Below, piece after piece: positions 7,369 to 16,171 of a DNA stretch of 64,000 nucleotides. Every line of letters begins with the position of its first letter. Positions within the stretch are counted from its first letter, which is position 1. Both the position numbers and the translations under genes were made by a program. Under the pieces are notes generated by a model that made no database searches, had not been told where the DNA came from, and worked only from the letters and a program-made list of their open reading frames with translations. Source of the DNA: Humidesulfovibrio sp. (GTDB taxonomy: Bacteria; Desulfobacterota; Desulfovibrionia; Desulfovibrionales; Desulfovibrionaceae); contig JARLHQ010000012.1 in NCBI GenBank assembly GCA_031292175.1, forward strand, positions 1 to 64,000, written 5' to 3'.

Positions 7369-8568
7369 CTAAAGCGCTTTGCCGAGGACCGGCAGCCGCC
7401 GAAGAACGAAATGTGCCAGCGGGAAGCTGATGAGGATGCCCAGCGCCGAGACCAGCAGGAACTGGGACATGGCCCCGAGGCCGGAGTCCGCCAGGGCGTA
7501 CTGGATGAGCGTCACCACGGGCACGTGGAACACGTAGACCGCGAACGAGCTGTCGGACAGGGCCTTGGCGAAGGGCGTCTGGTTGGAAAAACGTTCGCGC
7601 GTCAGGGTTAAGAGGCCCGCGCTGAAGGCTACGCAGAGCACGCTCTCCCACACGGCGCGGTTGGCCGCGGCGATGGACACGCCGCCGATCCAGATGGGGA
7701 AGTCCACCCCGAGCCCACGCGACGCCCACAGGGCCACGCAGGCCAGCCCGATGCCAAGCCAAGTCCAGCCGACGCTCGCCGGGAAGCGCTCGAACCAGTT
7801 CCGGCGCGCGGCCACAATGCCGAGCACGAACATGGTGACGTACTGCGGCACGTGCGCGAACTCGATCTCCCAGATGGAGAAGAGCACCTTCCAGTCGTCG
7901 ACGTTGTACCAGATGCGCACCAGGAAGGTGGTGGCTCCGAGCCACAGCGCCAGGCCGAGGAGCGTCAGGTGGGCGGTGGCTGGGGCGATGGGCGTGGCCA
8001 GGCGCGTGGCGGGCTTCTGGTCGCGTTTGCCCACGATGGCCCGGTACAGCGCGTACACGCAGCCGAAAATGAACAGGTTCTGGATGAACCAGAGGTGCAC
8101 GAATTCGAGATGGATGCCGGGGTCGCCGGGCCAGCCCAGGGGCCGGTCGGCGATGCCCAGGTACGCGCCAGAGAAGAAGCTCCAATAACCGCAGGCGGGC
8201 AGGTGTTTGAAGAGCACCTCATGGAAGTAGATGAACACCGGGGTGATGCCCAGCACCATGACGACGATGGGCACGCCGAAGCGCCACAGGCGGTCGGCCA
8301 CGAAGCGCAGCGGTCCCTTGCGGTCCAGGCTGCCGGGGTGGAAATAGCCGGCCATGAGGAAGAACAGGCCCATGAAGAAAGCCTCGTTGACGCCGAAGAA
8401 CAGGAAGATCCAGTTGGAGCGCAAGGGTGACTGGAACAGCCACCAGCCTTCGCTGCCGTACGGCTGGCCCGCATGGTGCGCCACCACCAGCATGGACAAA
8501 AAGATGCGTACGTTGTCGATATAGGTCAGGCGGGATTTCTGTGGGGCGCTCACGGCACTGTTCCTCAT
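7369..8568 (-). CDS. acyltransferase-3 family membrane protein
   Basis: 399 residues. The N-terminal RLTYIDNVRIFLSMLVVAHH carries the conserved Arg and His pair of acyltransferase-3 (PF01757) enzymes, and about ten hydrophobic segments follow. These enzymes O-acylate glycans or lipids using cytoplasmic acyl donors. It lies 7 bases downstream of the acvB/virJ-like gene and after mprF, so it is probably the third gene of a membrane-lipid or envelope modification operon. The start at 8568 is chosen because the frame upstream of it is not protein-like and overlaps the previous gene. Confidence 0.85.
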   Translation of the reverse strand: MRNSAVSAPQKSRLTYIDNVRIFLSMLVVAHHAGQPYGSEGWWLFQSPLRSNWIFLFFGVNEAFFMGLFFLMAGYFHPGSLDRKGPLRFVADRLWRFGVPIVVMVLGITPVFIYFHEVLFKHLPACGYWSFFSGAYLGIADRPLGWPGDPGIHLEFVHLWFIQNLFIFGCVYALYRAIVGKRDQKPATRLATPIAPATAHLTLLGLALWLGATTFLVRIWYNVDDWKVLFSIWEIEFAHVPQYVTMFVLGIVAARRNWFERFPASVGWTWLGIGLACVALWASRGLGVDFPIWIGGVSIAAANRAVWESVLCVAFSAGLLTLTRERFSNQTPFAKALSDSSFAVYVFHVPVVTLIQYALADSGLGAMSQFLLVSALGILISFPLAHFVLRRLPVLGKAL

Positions 8569-8575
8569 GGTCGCG

Positions 8576-10009
8576 TTATTCCTGCACGGGGATGCCGCCC
8601 GCGCGCAGGATGGAGAAGGCGATGTGGTCGTAGAGTTTGTTGAAGTGGTGCCCGCCGGGCAGGACCATGCTCGTGACGTTGGGCGCCTGGTAGTTCTGGC
8701 ACAGGGTGCCATCCTCATCCTTGCCGCACACGAGCAGCACCGGCACCTTGGTGAGCTTAGCCATCTCCGGGACCATGGGCGCGCCCTCGGGCACGTTCTC
8801 GGAGCTCAGCCAGTTGGACAGGTGGAATTCGAAGTCCGCGTGGGTGCCCGGGCCGAGCATGGCCACCACCGCCAGATGGGTCTTGGTGGCCTCGCTCATG
8901 CGGCCGGCCATGAAGGGCATCACGTCCGCGCCGATGGAGTAGCCGACCACGATGTATTTGTCCGCGCCCCACTTGGCCGCATAGTGCGTCAGGGTGCGCT
9001 CCAGGTCGTGGGCCATCTCGTCGGGCGTTTTGGCGTTCCAAAAATACTTGAGCGAATTGAGGCCGACGACCGAGACGCCGTGGGCGGCAAGGGTCTCGCC
9101 GATGTGTTGGTCGATGCCCGCCCAGCCGCCGTCGCCGGTGACCACGACGGCCATGGTTTTACTCGGATGCTGCGCCGGAACCTCCACCAGGGGCAGGTCG
9201 TCGACGCCTTCCAGGCTTGCGGCGGGCTTCGGGGCGGTGACGGCCGGAGCCACGGTGTTCAGGGCCTCGCGGAAAGCCGTGCGCCAGAGCTTGGTGTCAA
9301 CATCGACGGCTTGGCCGGCGCCGTCAAGCGCGACAACGTCCGCGCCGGACACCTGGCTGGCGAAGCTTTTCGCCTCGGCCACGCTGAAGCGCTTGTCGTT
9401 CTTGCCTTGCAGCAGCAGCAGTTTGCCTTGGGGCTTCTCCACTGGGAGGAAGACCACGCCGCCGCCCGCTGTCCCAGGTGTTTCAAACCGGAGGCCATTG
9501 GCCGCGCAGAAGGGCTTCTCTACGGCCAGCCGGGGCGAAAAGCCCAGGGGGATGGCCCCGGCGAAGGTGTTCTTCGGGGCCTGGGCCAGGGTGGCATAGG
9601 CCACGACCGCGCCCTCGCCAAAACCGGCCAGCACGGGCAGGTGGTAGCTCTTGAAGCCCAGAGTCTTCTGCACGATTTTGGACAGGCCCTCGAACTCCCA
9701 GGCCTGGTAGAGGCAGCCGGGGGCCTTGGCTCGTAGCGGCTGCAGGAGGTGGCTCGTGTCGATGCCCACCACTGTGGCGTCCATGTCGGCGATGGTGCGC
9801 GCGGCCTTGTCCATGCGCGTGTCCCATGGGCCGTCAGAGAGCAGCAGCACGGCGCGGCCGGGTTCGGTTGTGCTGCGGTAGATGAGCACTTCGCCAAACA
9901 CGCTGAAGGAAAGTTTTTCTGGGGCTTTTTCCGACTTGGCGCAGGCCGGCGTGGCCAGGCACAAAGCCAGGAACAACAGGCCCACAAGGGCCGAGGTGGT
10001 CCGACTCAT
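8576..10009 (-). CDS. acvB: AcvB/VirJ family periplasmic hydrolase
   Basis: 477 residues with an N-terminal signal sequence (hydrophobic core at about 8-20). It has two halves as in AcvB: an N-terminal VirJ-like region and a C-terminal alpha/beta-hydrolase region starting at VVVTGDGGWAG. The latter has the nucleophile elbow VGYSIGAD (GxSxG) and a C-terminal GGHHF that would supply the His. In Agrobacterium, AcvB is paired with the MprF homologue LpiA and hydrolyses aminoacyl-phosphatidylglycerol; the same pairing is seen here, since its ATG overlaps the mprF stop codon by 4 bases (ATGA). I infer that the two genes set the level of aminoacylated lipid. Confidence 0.85.
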   Translation of the reverse strand: MSRTTSALVGLLFLALCLATPACAKSEKAPEKLSFSVFGEVLIYRSTTEPGRAVLLLSDGPWDTRMDKAARTIADMDATVVGIDTSHLLQPLRAKAPGCLYQAWEFEGLSKIVQKTLGFKSYHLPVLAGFGEGAVVAYATLAQAPKNTFAGAIPLGFSPRLAVEKPFCAANGLRFETPGTAGGGVVFLPVEKPQGKLLLLQGKNDKRFSVAEAKSFASQVSGADVVALDGAGQAVDVDTKLWRTAFREALNTVAPAVTAPKPAASLEGVDDLPLVEVPAQHPSKTMAVVVTGDGGWAGIDQHIGETLAAHGVSVVGLNSLKYFWNAKTPDEMAHDLERTLTHYAAKWGADKYIVVGYSIGADVMPFMAGRMSEATKTHLAVVAMLGPGTHADFEFHLSNWLSSENVPEGAPMVPEMAKLTKVPVLLVCGKDEDGTLCQNYQAPNVTSMVLPGGHHFNKLYDHIAFSILRAGGIPVQE

Positions 10010-12573
10010 TTGGTGATGACTCCACGCACGCCGCCCGAAACCAGGCTGGCGATGTTGGCCAGCACGCGCGGCGGAACCGTGCCGCCGGGGCTGGCCAGAT
10101 ACTTTGACTCCCACACGGGGGCGAACTTGTCCTTGAAGCGGCGCAAACCCTGAAAATTGTACAGTTGACCACCATAGCTGTAAAGCAGCGAGCCCAGCCT
10201 GGTCCAGGCCGGGGCCAGGGAGTGGCTCTCCAGGCCGGAGAACGGGGCCATGCCCAGGTTGAACCACTGGTAGCCCTGCTCGCGGCCCCAAAGCATGAGC
10301 ATGATGTACAGATACTCCATGACGCTCGGCGGGGCCTCGGGCGAGTAGCGCATGAGGTCCACCGAGAGTTCCTGGCGCACGCCGTCCACCGCGCCGCCCT
10401 CCCAGATGTTGGCGAAGGCCACGAGCTTGCCTTCCTTGCGCACCAGGGCCACGGGGCACTGCGTCAGGTACTCGGCGCTGAAGAAGCCCAGGGAAAATTT
10501 CTTTTCCCGCGCGTGCTTGGAGGCCAGCCAACTGTCGGACACGGCCTTAAGCTCCGGCAAGAGCCCCTCCACGGCCTGGGCGGGCGCGATCTCAAACGTT
10601 GCGCCTTCCTTCTCCACCATGTTGCGTGTGTAGCGCAGGCCTTTGCGCGCCTGTCCAGCCAGGGAGAAGGTGGCCAGGGGCACGCGCGCCTCCTCGCCGA
10701 TCTTGATGAGCGAGAGACCGAGGTCGAGGTACAGCGGCAGGTTCTCCTTGCCCGCCTGATAGAACACGGTCCACCCGGCGTAGAGGTCGACCATCTCGCG
10801 GAAGCGCCAGGCCAGTTCGGCGCGGGCCGCGGGCGGGCCCACGGGGTCACCCATGCTCACCCAGCTGCGGCCGCAGATGCCGTACATCAGAAAACCATCG
10901 CCCGCCTTGCTCACCAGGAAGCTCTTGTCGCGCAGGAGCGCGAGGTACGCGGGAGTTTCCGGCGCGCTCGCCGCCAGGGCCTGCACGGTATGGAAATCCC
11001 CCTCGCTTGGCGGCGCATAGCGCGGTTTGGCCGAGCGCATGAGGCGCAGCGCCGCCACGAACAACACCACAACCAGGATGCCCACCGTGGCGCGCAGGAA
11101 GCGGCTGGGCTCGTCCTCAAAGGTGAACATCCACCAGAGCTGGCTGTCCAGGGTGGCGTCGCCGTAGGCCATGTAGCCCAGGACGACGGAACAGGCCAGG
11201 GCCACCAGGATGGCGATGATCCAGCCCTTGGTGAACCCCTCGGACAGCAGCGAGGCTTTGCGGTAGAAGAGCTTGTGGCAGGGCAGCAGCGCCAGCAGCA
11301 GCACGGTGAGGAGCAGCGCCTCCTCGTAGTCCAGGCCTTTGAGCAGGCTGGCGATGATGCCCGCGAAGAGCACGCAGGCGGTGACGAAGTACGCCGCGTC
11401 CAGGCGCTTATGCAGGCCACGTGCCAGGATGAGCAGACCCAGGCCCGCCAGGCTGCCCATGAAGTGCGAGACTTCCAGCACGCTGAGCGGCAGGAACTCC
11501 TCCAGCCAGCGCAGCCGGGAGTGTACCGCAGGCGTCGCGCCGGAGAACAGCAGCACCGCGCCCGCCAGGAAGGTGAACGTGGACAGCACGCGCGTGGCCA
11601 CCATTGGGAACCACTGCATAAGGAACACGATGACGTTGCGGGCGTACTCGCGCGCGGAGAGCACCTCGCGCACGGCCAGGAGGGCCGAGGCCAGGGCCAG
11701 GGGGAGCAGGTAGTAGACCACGCGGTAGGCCACCAGGGCGGCGAAGAGCGCTGGGGCCGGGATGCGCGGCGTGAGCAGGAAGAGCAGACAGGACTCGAAC
11801 ACGCCGAGGCCGCCGGGCACCTGGCTGACGAGCCCGGCGATCTGCCCCAGGAGGAACGCGCCCAGGACCAGCGGGAAGTTCACGTTGGCCCAAGGCGGCA
11901 GGAGCGCATAGAGCACGGCGGCGGCCAGTGCCCAGTCCAGGGAGGCCACGGCCACCTGCAGCAGCGCGCTGCGGAATTGCGGCAGCAGCAGCGTGAACCG
12001 GCCGAGGCGCCAGGGCGTCTCCTTGCGGGCGGCGGCGTACAGATAGGCCGCAGGCGCGCAGAGCAGGATGAGCCCGAGGGGTCTTGTGGTGTGGAAGGGC
12101 AGGCTTATCCAGTCTGGCAGGGGCAGCGGCTTCGCGGTGAAGATGATGCCGCCGATGGAGAACAGGCCCAGCCACAGGGTCAGCGTGGTGAAGACCACGA
12201 TTTTGGCGATTTCTCCCGGAGTGAGGCCCCAGGAGGAATACAGCCGGTAGCGCACGGAGCTGCCGGCCAGGGTGGAAAGGCCGATGGTGTTGCTGAAAGC
12301 GTTGCCCGCGAACGACGCCAACATGGGGCGGTAGGCCGGCAGGGGGTGCTTGATGTAGGCGAGGGCCAGGATGTCGTAGCCCCCCAGCACGATGAAGTTC
12401 ACAGCCGTGAGGCCAAAGGCGAGAAAGATGTCGCGGTCCGTTTCGTGGCGCAGGGTGCCCAGGATTTCGCCAATATCATAGCCCGCCAACTGGGCCTTGA
12501 GCGCCCAGACGGCGGCGGCCAGCAATCCAAGGGCGAGAGCCGGCCCAAGATAGGGCTTTAGACGGCCGAGCAT
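10006..12573 (-). CDS. mprF: phosphatidylglycerol aminoacyltransferase/flippase
   Basis: 855 residues. The N-terminal ~330 residues form a polytopic UPF0104-type flippase region, further membrane segments follow, and the C-terminal ~300 residues are a soluble GNAT-like DUF2156 domain that moves an amino acid from aminoacyl-tRNA to phosphatidylglycerol. Recognisable blocks are YGICGRSWVSMGDPVGP and, near the end, WFNLGMAPFSGL. MprF reduces negative surface charge and protects against cationic peptides; lysine or alanine specificity cannot be told by eye. ATG 12573 has GGAGG five bases upstream. It heads an operon with acvB and an acyltransferase-3 gene. Confidence 0.92.
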   Translation of the reverse strand: MLGRLKPYLGPALALGLLAAAVWALKAQLAGYDIGEILGTLRHETDRDIFLAFGLTAVNFIVLGGYDILALAYIKHPLPAYRPMLASFAGNAFSNTIGLSTLAGSSVRYRLYSSWGLTPGEIAKIVVFTTLTLWLGLFSIGGIIFTAKPLPLPDWISLPFHTTRPLGLILLCAPAAYLYAAARKETPWRLGRFTLLLPQFRSALLQVAVASLDWALAAAVLYALLPPWANVNFPLVLGAFLLGQIAGLVSQVPGGLGVFESCLLFLLTPRIPAPALFAALVAYRVVYYLLPLALASALLAVREVLSAREYARNVIVFLMQWFPMVATRVLSTFTFLAGAVLLFSGATPAVHSRLRWLEEFLPLSVLEVSHFMGSLAGLGLLILARGLHKRLDAAYFVTACVLFAGIIASLLKGLDYEEALLLTVLLLALLPCHKLFYRKASLLSEGFTKGWIIAILVALACSVVLGYMAYGDATLDSQLWWMFTFEDEPSRFLRATVGILVVVLFVAALRLMRSAKPRYAPPSEGDFHTVQALAASAPETPAYLALLRDKSFLVSKAGDGFLMYGICGRSWVSMGDPVGPPAARAELAWRFREMVDLYAGWTVFYQAGKENLPLYLDLGLSLIKIGEEARVPLATFSLAGQARKGLRYTRNMVEKEGATFEIAPAQAVEGLLPELKAVSDSWLASKHAREKKFSLGFFSAEYLTQCPVALVRKEGKLVAFANIWEGGAVDGVRQELSVDLMRYSPEAPPSVMEYLYIMLMLWGREQGYQWFNLGMAPFSGLESHSLAPAWTRLGSLLYSYGGQLYNFQGLRRFKDKFAPVWESKYLASPGGTVPPRVLANIASLVSGGVRGVITK

Positions 12574-12739
12574 GCGGCCTCCGGGCGTCCTGCGGGCAGG
12601 ACTCCATGGGGGTTGAGCGACGTTTTGCGCATCATATCCAGTTGGTGTGGCGGTGTCTCCGGCCACGGGCCAGAGCAATCAAAAGAAGTAGCACGGGGAC
12701 TGGAGGGCCGTCAAATGCAAGAAGGGCGGCGGGTTCGGG

Positions 12740-13501
12740 TCACTTGCCCCCCGCGGGCCAACCCCGGCTCGTATCGATTTTGTCCGGTTCAGCCTTGTCC
12801 GATCCGCCCTGGCCTGTTGTGCTCGGCGCGCCGCCGGAGAAGATCGCCTGCCACAGCCGCTCGAAGGCGTGGCCCGTGTTGTGCGCGTCGTCGGAATCGG
12901 CCAGCACCAGGGACAGCGCGCGCTGGTAGAACGACTGCGAACGAGCCAGGATGCGGTCGCGGCGCACCAGCATGTTGCCCGTGGGCGCGCGGGCGATGAA
13001 TTCGCGCGGGGACGGCGCCGCGAAGAGGGATTCAAATGTTTGCGCCACGGGGATGTCCTTGCCCCAGCCTTTCCAGCGTCCCTTCTTGGCCGGATCGGCC
13101 AGATCGTGTGGGCGGCCTAGGCCATCGCAGCGCAGGCGGAACCACGCCAGCCCGGCAAAGGGCTGGTCCTTGGCCGCTAGGTCGAGCAGGCGTTTCCGTA
13201 AGCCCAGGGGCGTGAGCCCCGGTTCGTCCGGCGGGGTCAGGTGGGCGAAGGGATCTCCCTGCAGAAAAACCGTGTGGCGCGGCAGGGCGTCGTAGTTGGC
13301 GATGATGTGCGTGAGGTACGTGTGCGCCTCGCGCCCGAGGTTCGGCAGGGGAAGGGCGCGGATGCCCGGCGGCAGCACGTTCGGTGCGAGCTCCGGGCCC
13401 TTGTTGTAAAGCACTCCGGACAGGCCCAGCGCGCCAAGCCACGCGGGGTCCTCGCGGTAGCGCGCTACCACGAGCTGGATGTCTGGCTCAGGCGTGTTCA
13501 T
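12740..13501 (-). CDS. DUF3431 domain protein
   Basis: 253 residues. The pattern DIQLVVARYREDPAWL near the N-terminus, YNKGPEL, LPNLGREAHTYLTHI and FLQGDPFAH matches the DUF3431 (PF11913) family, which is related to glycosyltransferase-like sugar-modification proteins of unknown activity. ATG 13501 overlaps the end of the larC gene by 14 bases and has a G-run just upstream, so the two are translationally linked. No link between DUF3431 and nickel-pincer cofactor synthesis is known to me; it may simply be co-transcribed. Confidence 0.7.
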   Translation of the reverse strand: MNTPEPDIQLVVARYREDPAWLGALGLSGVLYNKGPELAPNVLPPGIRALPLPNLGREAHTYLTHIIANYDALPRHTVFLQGDPFAHLTPPDEPGLTPLGLRKRLLDLAAKDQPFAGLAWFRLRCDGLGRPHDLADPAKKGRWKGWGKDIPVAQTFESLFAAPSPREFIARAPTGNMLVRRDRILARSQSFYQRALSLVLADSDDAHNTGHAFERLWQAIFSGGAPSTTGQGGSDKAEPDKIDTSRGWPAGGK

Positions 13502-14300
13502 GCCCCCCACGCCCGTGGTGGTGCGTATGGCTGTGCTGCCCATGCGTGTGCCTATGCTCCTCGCCGGACCGGGCCGTCTCGGTGGTGTCGATGAGGTACG
13601 CGCGCAGGAACGTGGGATAGGGGCCGGTGGAATACGTGCCCGAGCCGTAGCCCACGGCCTCGATGCTGCCCAGCGGCAGCGGCCCGTAGGCCTGGGCCAG
13701 GGTTTTGACCACGGCGAGCCCCGTGGGCGTGGCCAGCTCCATGCCGGAGTCGGTGGCGAAGGTGCGCATGCCGCGCGAAAGCTCGGCCGAAGCCGGGGCG
13801 GGCACGGGGAAGCGTCCGTGCGAAAAGGTGACGAAGCCCGAGCCCAGGTTCACGGGCGAGGCAAGCACGCGCTCCGCACCCGTGGCGTGGGCGAGCAGGA
13901 TGGAGCCGAGGGCGTCCACCACCGTGTCCACCGCGCCCACCTCATGGAAATGGATGTGCTCCAGCGGCTCGCCGTGTACCTTGGATTCGGCTTCGGCCAG
14001 CCGCGTCAGCGCGGCCAGACACAGCTCCTGCACGCGCTCCGGCAGGGGCGCGGCCATGATGATGCCGGTCAAGTCCCGCAAGTGGCGCAGGGGCTGAGGC
14101 GTTTCCTCCAGCACCTCCACCAGCCGGGTGCGGATGCCCTGGACCATCTGCTCGCCGATGCGCACGGAGACGCCGGGCAGGCCGAGGGAGGCCACGGCCT
14201 CGGAGAGCACGCGGGCGCCCTCGGGCGCGAGGTCGCTCAAGGCCGCCAGGAGCATGTCGCCGGAGACGCCGAGGGAGCATTCAAGGTACAGCGTTTTCAC
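13488..14300 (-). CDS. larC: LarC-type nickel insertase, N-terminal part only
   Basis: 270 residues. The start ECSLGVSGDMLLAALSDL, the central HFHEVGAVDTVVDALGS and FPVPAPAS are hallmark LarC (DUF111) blocks. LarC uses CTP to place nickel in the pincer cofactor of lactate racemase-like enzymes. Full LarC is roughly 400 residues, with a second half (LarC2) that binds CTP; here the chain stops after the first half and ends in a His-rich tail (HRHTHGQHSHTHHH). DNA downstream encodes DUF3431 in another frame and nothing like LarC2. In lactobacilli LarC1 and LarC2 are joined by frameshifting; I see no LarC2 to shift into. The tail may bind nickel. Confidence 0.85.
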   Translation of the reverse strand: MKTLYLECSLGVSGDMLLAALSDLAPEGARVLSEAVASLGLPGVSVRIGEQMVQGIRTRLVEVLEETPQPLRHLRDLTGIIMAAPLPERVQELCLAALTRLAEAESKVHGEPLEHIHFHEVGAVDTVVDALGSILLAHATGAERVLASPVNLGSGFVTFSHGRFPVPAPASAELSRGMRTFATDSGMELATPTGLAVVKTLAQAYGPLPLGSIEAVGYGSGTYSTGPYPTFLRAYLIDTTETARSGEEHRHTHGQHSHTHHHGRGGHEHA

Positions 14301-14306
14301 GAAAGT

Positions 14307-15059
14307 CTATCCTTTGCGCGCGGCTTCGCACTGGGCGTTGATGACATGGGCCATGTACCCCGCCCCGAAGCCGTTGTCGATGTTCACCACGGAAATGCCT
14401 GGCGCGCAGGAGTTGAGCATGGTCAAGAGCGCGGCCAAGCCGCCGAAGCTCGCGCCGTAGCCCACGCTGGTGGGCACCGCGATGACCGGTGCGGCCACGG
14501 CCCCGGCCACCACCGAGGGCAGCGCCCCGTCCATGCCCGCCACGGCCACGACGGCCTGGGCGTCCAGAAAGTCGTCCAGCACCGAGAGGAAGCGGTGGAT
14601 GCCCGCCACGCCGCAGTCAAAGCGCCGCAGCACCGTGCTGCCCAGGTGTTCGGCCGTGCGCGCGGCCTCTTCGGCCACGGGCAGGTCCGCCGTGCCCGCG
14701 CTCACCACCACGACCTTGCCCACTTTGTCCACGGGCCGAGCCTCCACGCTGAGCACGCGCGAGAGCGGGTCGTAGGCCACGCCCGGCATGCCCCGGACGG
14801 CCTCGAAATGCGCGGCGTCGGCGCGGGTGCCCAGCACCCGGCCGGTGCGCTCCGCCAGCTCGGCGAAGATCGCGGCCACGTGCTCCGGGGTCTTGCCCTG
14901 GCAGAACACCACCTCGGCCTGGCCCTTGCGCAGCAGCCGATGGTGGTCCAGCCGGGCGAACCCGGTCTCGGTGATGCTTTCGCCCAAAAGCTGGCGCTTG
15001 AGTTCCGAGGCCGCGAGTCGGCCTTGGCGGAATTCTTCCAGCAGACTGTCTATGTTCAC
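14307..15059 (-). CDS. larB: nickel-pincer cofactor biosynthesis protein LarB
   Basis: 250 residues. It has the PurE-like core of LarB: VVVVSAGTADLPVAEEA, DCGVAGIHR, VAGMDGALPSVVAG and PTSVGYGASFGG. LarB carboxylates and hydrolyses nicotinic acid adenine dinucleotide to pyridinium-3,5-biscarboxylic acid mononucleotide, the first step of the cofactor pathway. The start is GTG 15059, preceded by GGGGGA about six bases upstream; it overlaps the larE stop (GTGA). larC follows 6 bases after its stop, so the three genes form one transcription unit. The racemase gene larA is not in the window. Confidence 0.92.
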   Translation of the reverse strand: MNIDSLLEEFRQGRLAASELKRQLLGESITETGFARLDHHRLLRKGQAEVVFCQGKTPEHVAAIFAELAERTGRVLGTRADAAHFEAVRGMPGVAYDPLSRVLSVEARPVDKVGKVVVVSAGTADLPVAEEAARTAEHLGSTVLRRFDCGVAGIHRFLSVLDDFLDAQAVVAVAGMDGALPSVVAGAVAAPVIAVPTSVGYGASFGGLAALLTMLNSCAPGISVVNIDNGFGAGYMAHVINAQCEAARKG

Positions 15060-15871
15060 GTGCGTTCCCCCAGGGAAAAGTGTGTAAAGCCGAGGAACTG
15101 GGCGCGCTCCTGGAGACGCGGCAGCTGCCCCTGCGCGAACATGAGCTGCGCCGGGCGCACCAGGAGCCGTACCGCGTCGCCGCGTCCGTGCTCCGGCACC
15201 AGTCTCGCCCGCAGGTCCACCAGCCCCAGGTCGAGCGCGGCGCGCTCCATGCCTTCGATGGCCGTGAGCCGTGCGTAAGTCAACTCCGCGCCTGTGGGCA
15301 CCCGCGTGGCCAGGCAGGAGTTGGACGGATCGTCGGCGTTTGGCAGGCCGAGTCCGCGCGCCAGCTCGCGCACGCCCGCTTTGTCGATGCCGCAGGCGGC
15401 CAGGGGCGAAAGCACCCCGGCCTCGGCCACGGCGCGGCGGCCGGGACGCGCCGGGTCGTCGTCCGCGTTGGTGCCCTCGGCGAGACTGGCCTCCGGGCCC
15501 AGAAATTCCAGCGCCGCTGCGCGCAACTCGGTCATGACGACCTGCTTGCACAGGTAGCAGCGATCCTCCGGGTTGGCGCGCAGCCGCGCGTTCGCCAGCA
15601 CCGCCACGCACCGCGTCAGCACGCGCGCGCCGGTTTCGCGTGCCAGCACGGCCGCGATGCGTCCCGCGCGCTGCCGTTCCAGACCGCACACGAACTCCGA
15701 GCGCACCGTGACGCCCAGCGCGCGCGGTCCCAAAGCCTTGGCCGCGGCCCAAAGGGTCAGCGAGCTGTCCACCCCGCCGGAGTAGGCCACAGCCACGGCG
15801 TTTTGGCTGCGGAAGAGGTCGAGGAGGCGTTCGAGGCGGTGCTCCATGCGTGTGCTGTCCTGAGCGGCCAT
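15056..15871 (-). CDS. larE: pyridinium-3,5-bisthiocarboxylate synthase LarE
   Basis: 271 residues. The PP-loop SGGVDSS (31-37) binds ATP. LarE installs sulfur on the pyridinium dicarboxylate made by LarB. Three cysteines stand out: Cys105 and Cys108 in RCYLCK and Cys186 in NSCLATR. The single-cysteine Lactobacillus enzyme sacrifices its own cysteine sulfur; homologues with this three-cysteine set are thought to carry a [4Fe-4S] cluster and act catalytically, so I infer the cluster type here. It is the first gene of larE-larB-larC, and the divergent spacer to its right would hold the promoter. Confidence 0.92.
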   Translation of the reverse strand: MAAQDSTRMEHRLERLLDLFRSQNAVAVAYSGGVDSSLTLWAAAKALGPRALGVTVRSEFVCGLERQRAGRIAAVLARETGARVLTRCVAVLANARLRANPEDRCYLCKQVVMTELRAAALEFLGPEASLAEGTNADDDPARPGRRAVAEAGVLSPLAACGIDKAGVRELARGLGLPNADDPSNSCLATRVPTGAELTYARLTAIEGMERAALDLGLVDLRARLVPEHGRGDAVRLLVRPAQLMFAQGQLPRLQERAQFLGFTHFSLGERT

Positions 15872-16171
15872 GGTCTTGTGTTGCGTCGAAGGCGTGGGAC
15901 CGTTGGCCCGGGGTTGCCCTTCGCCCGGGCCGGGTGTTCCTATAGGCTCTGCGCTCGCCTCAACGCAAGGGCCTCGTCGGGAGCCGCCGCGTCCGGCCTC
16001 CTCTTTGGTCTATGCCGCGTGGACAAGGACAATGAAATGTGCTGTATGAGAACTGCCTGCGGAACTTTCGCCCGCCTCCGGGAGCGGGTGTGCGGCGTGG
16101 GCGCGGGCGGGAACCAGTGAAGACTCCGATGCGCGGCGGTGCCGTGGCCTCGGGCGGGGGGCGGACCAAGC
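15872..16171. other. divergent intergenic region
   Basis: About 300 bases between larE (leftward) and a glycosyltransferase gene (rightward). It should hold promoters for both. No clear -35/-10 pair, operator or nickel-responsive palindrome was recognised by eye. Confidence 0.4.

Noticed and set aside
10165-12561. 798-codon open frame on the plus strand
   Set aside because: Antisense to mprF. Product is low-complexity Gln/His/Arg/Gly-rich, typical of the shadow frame of a high-GC gene.
13479-15278. 599-codon open frame on the plus strand
   Set aside because: Antisense to larC and larB, both of which have clear family motifs; shadow composition.
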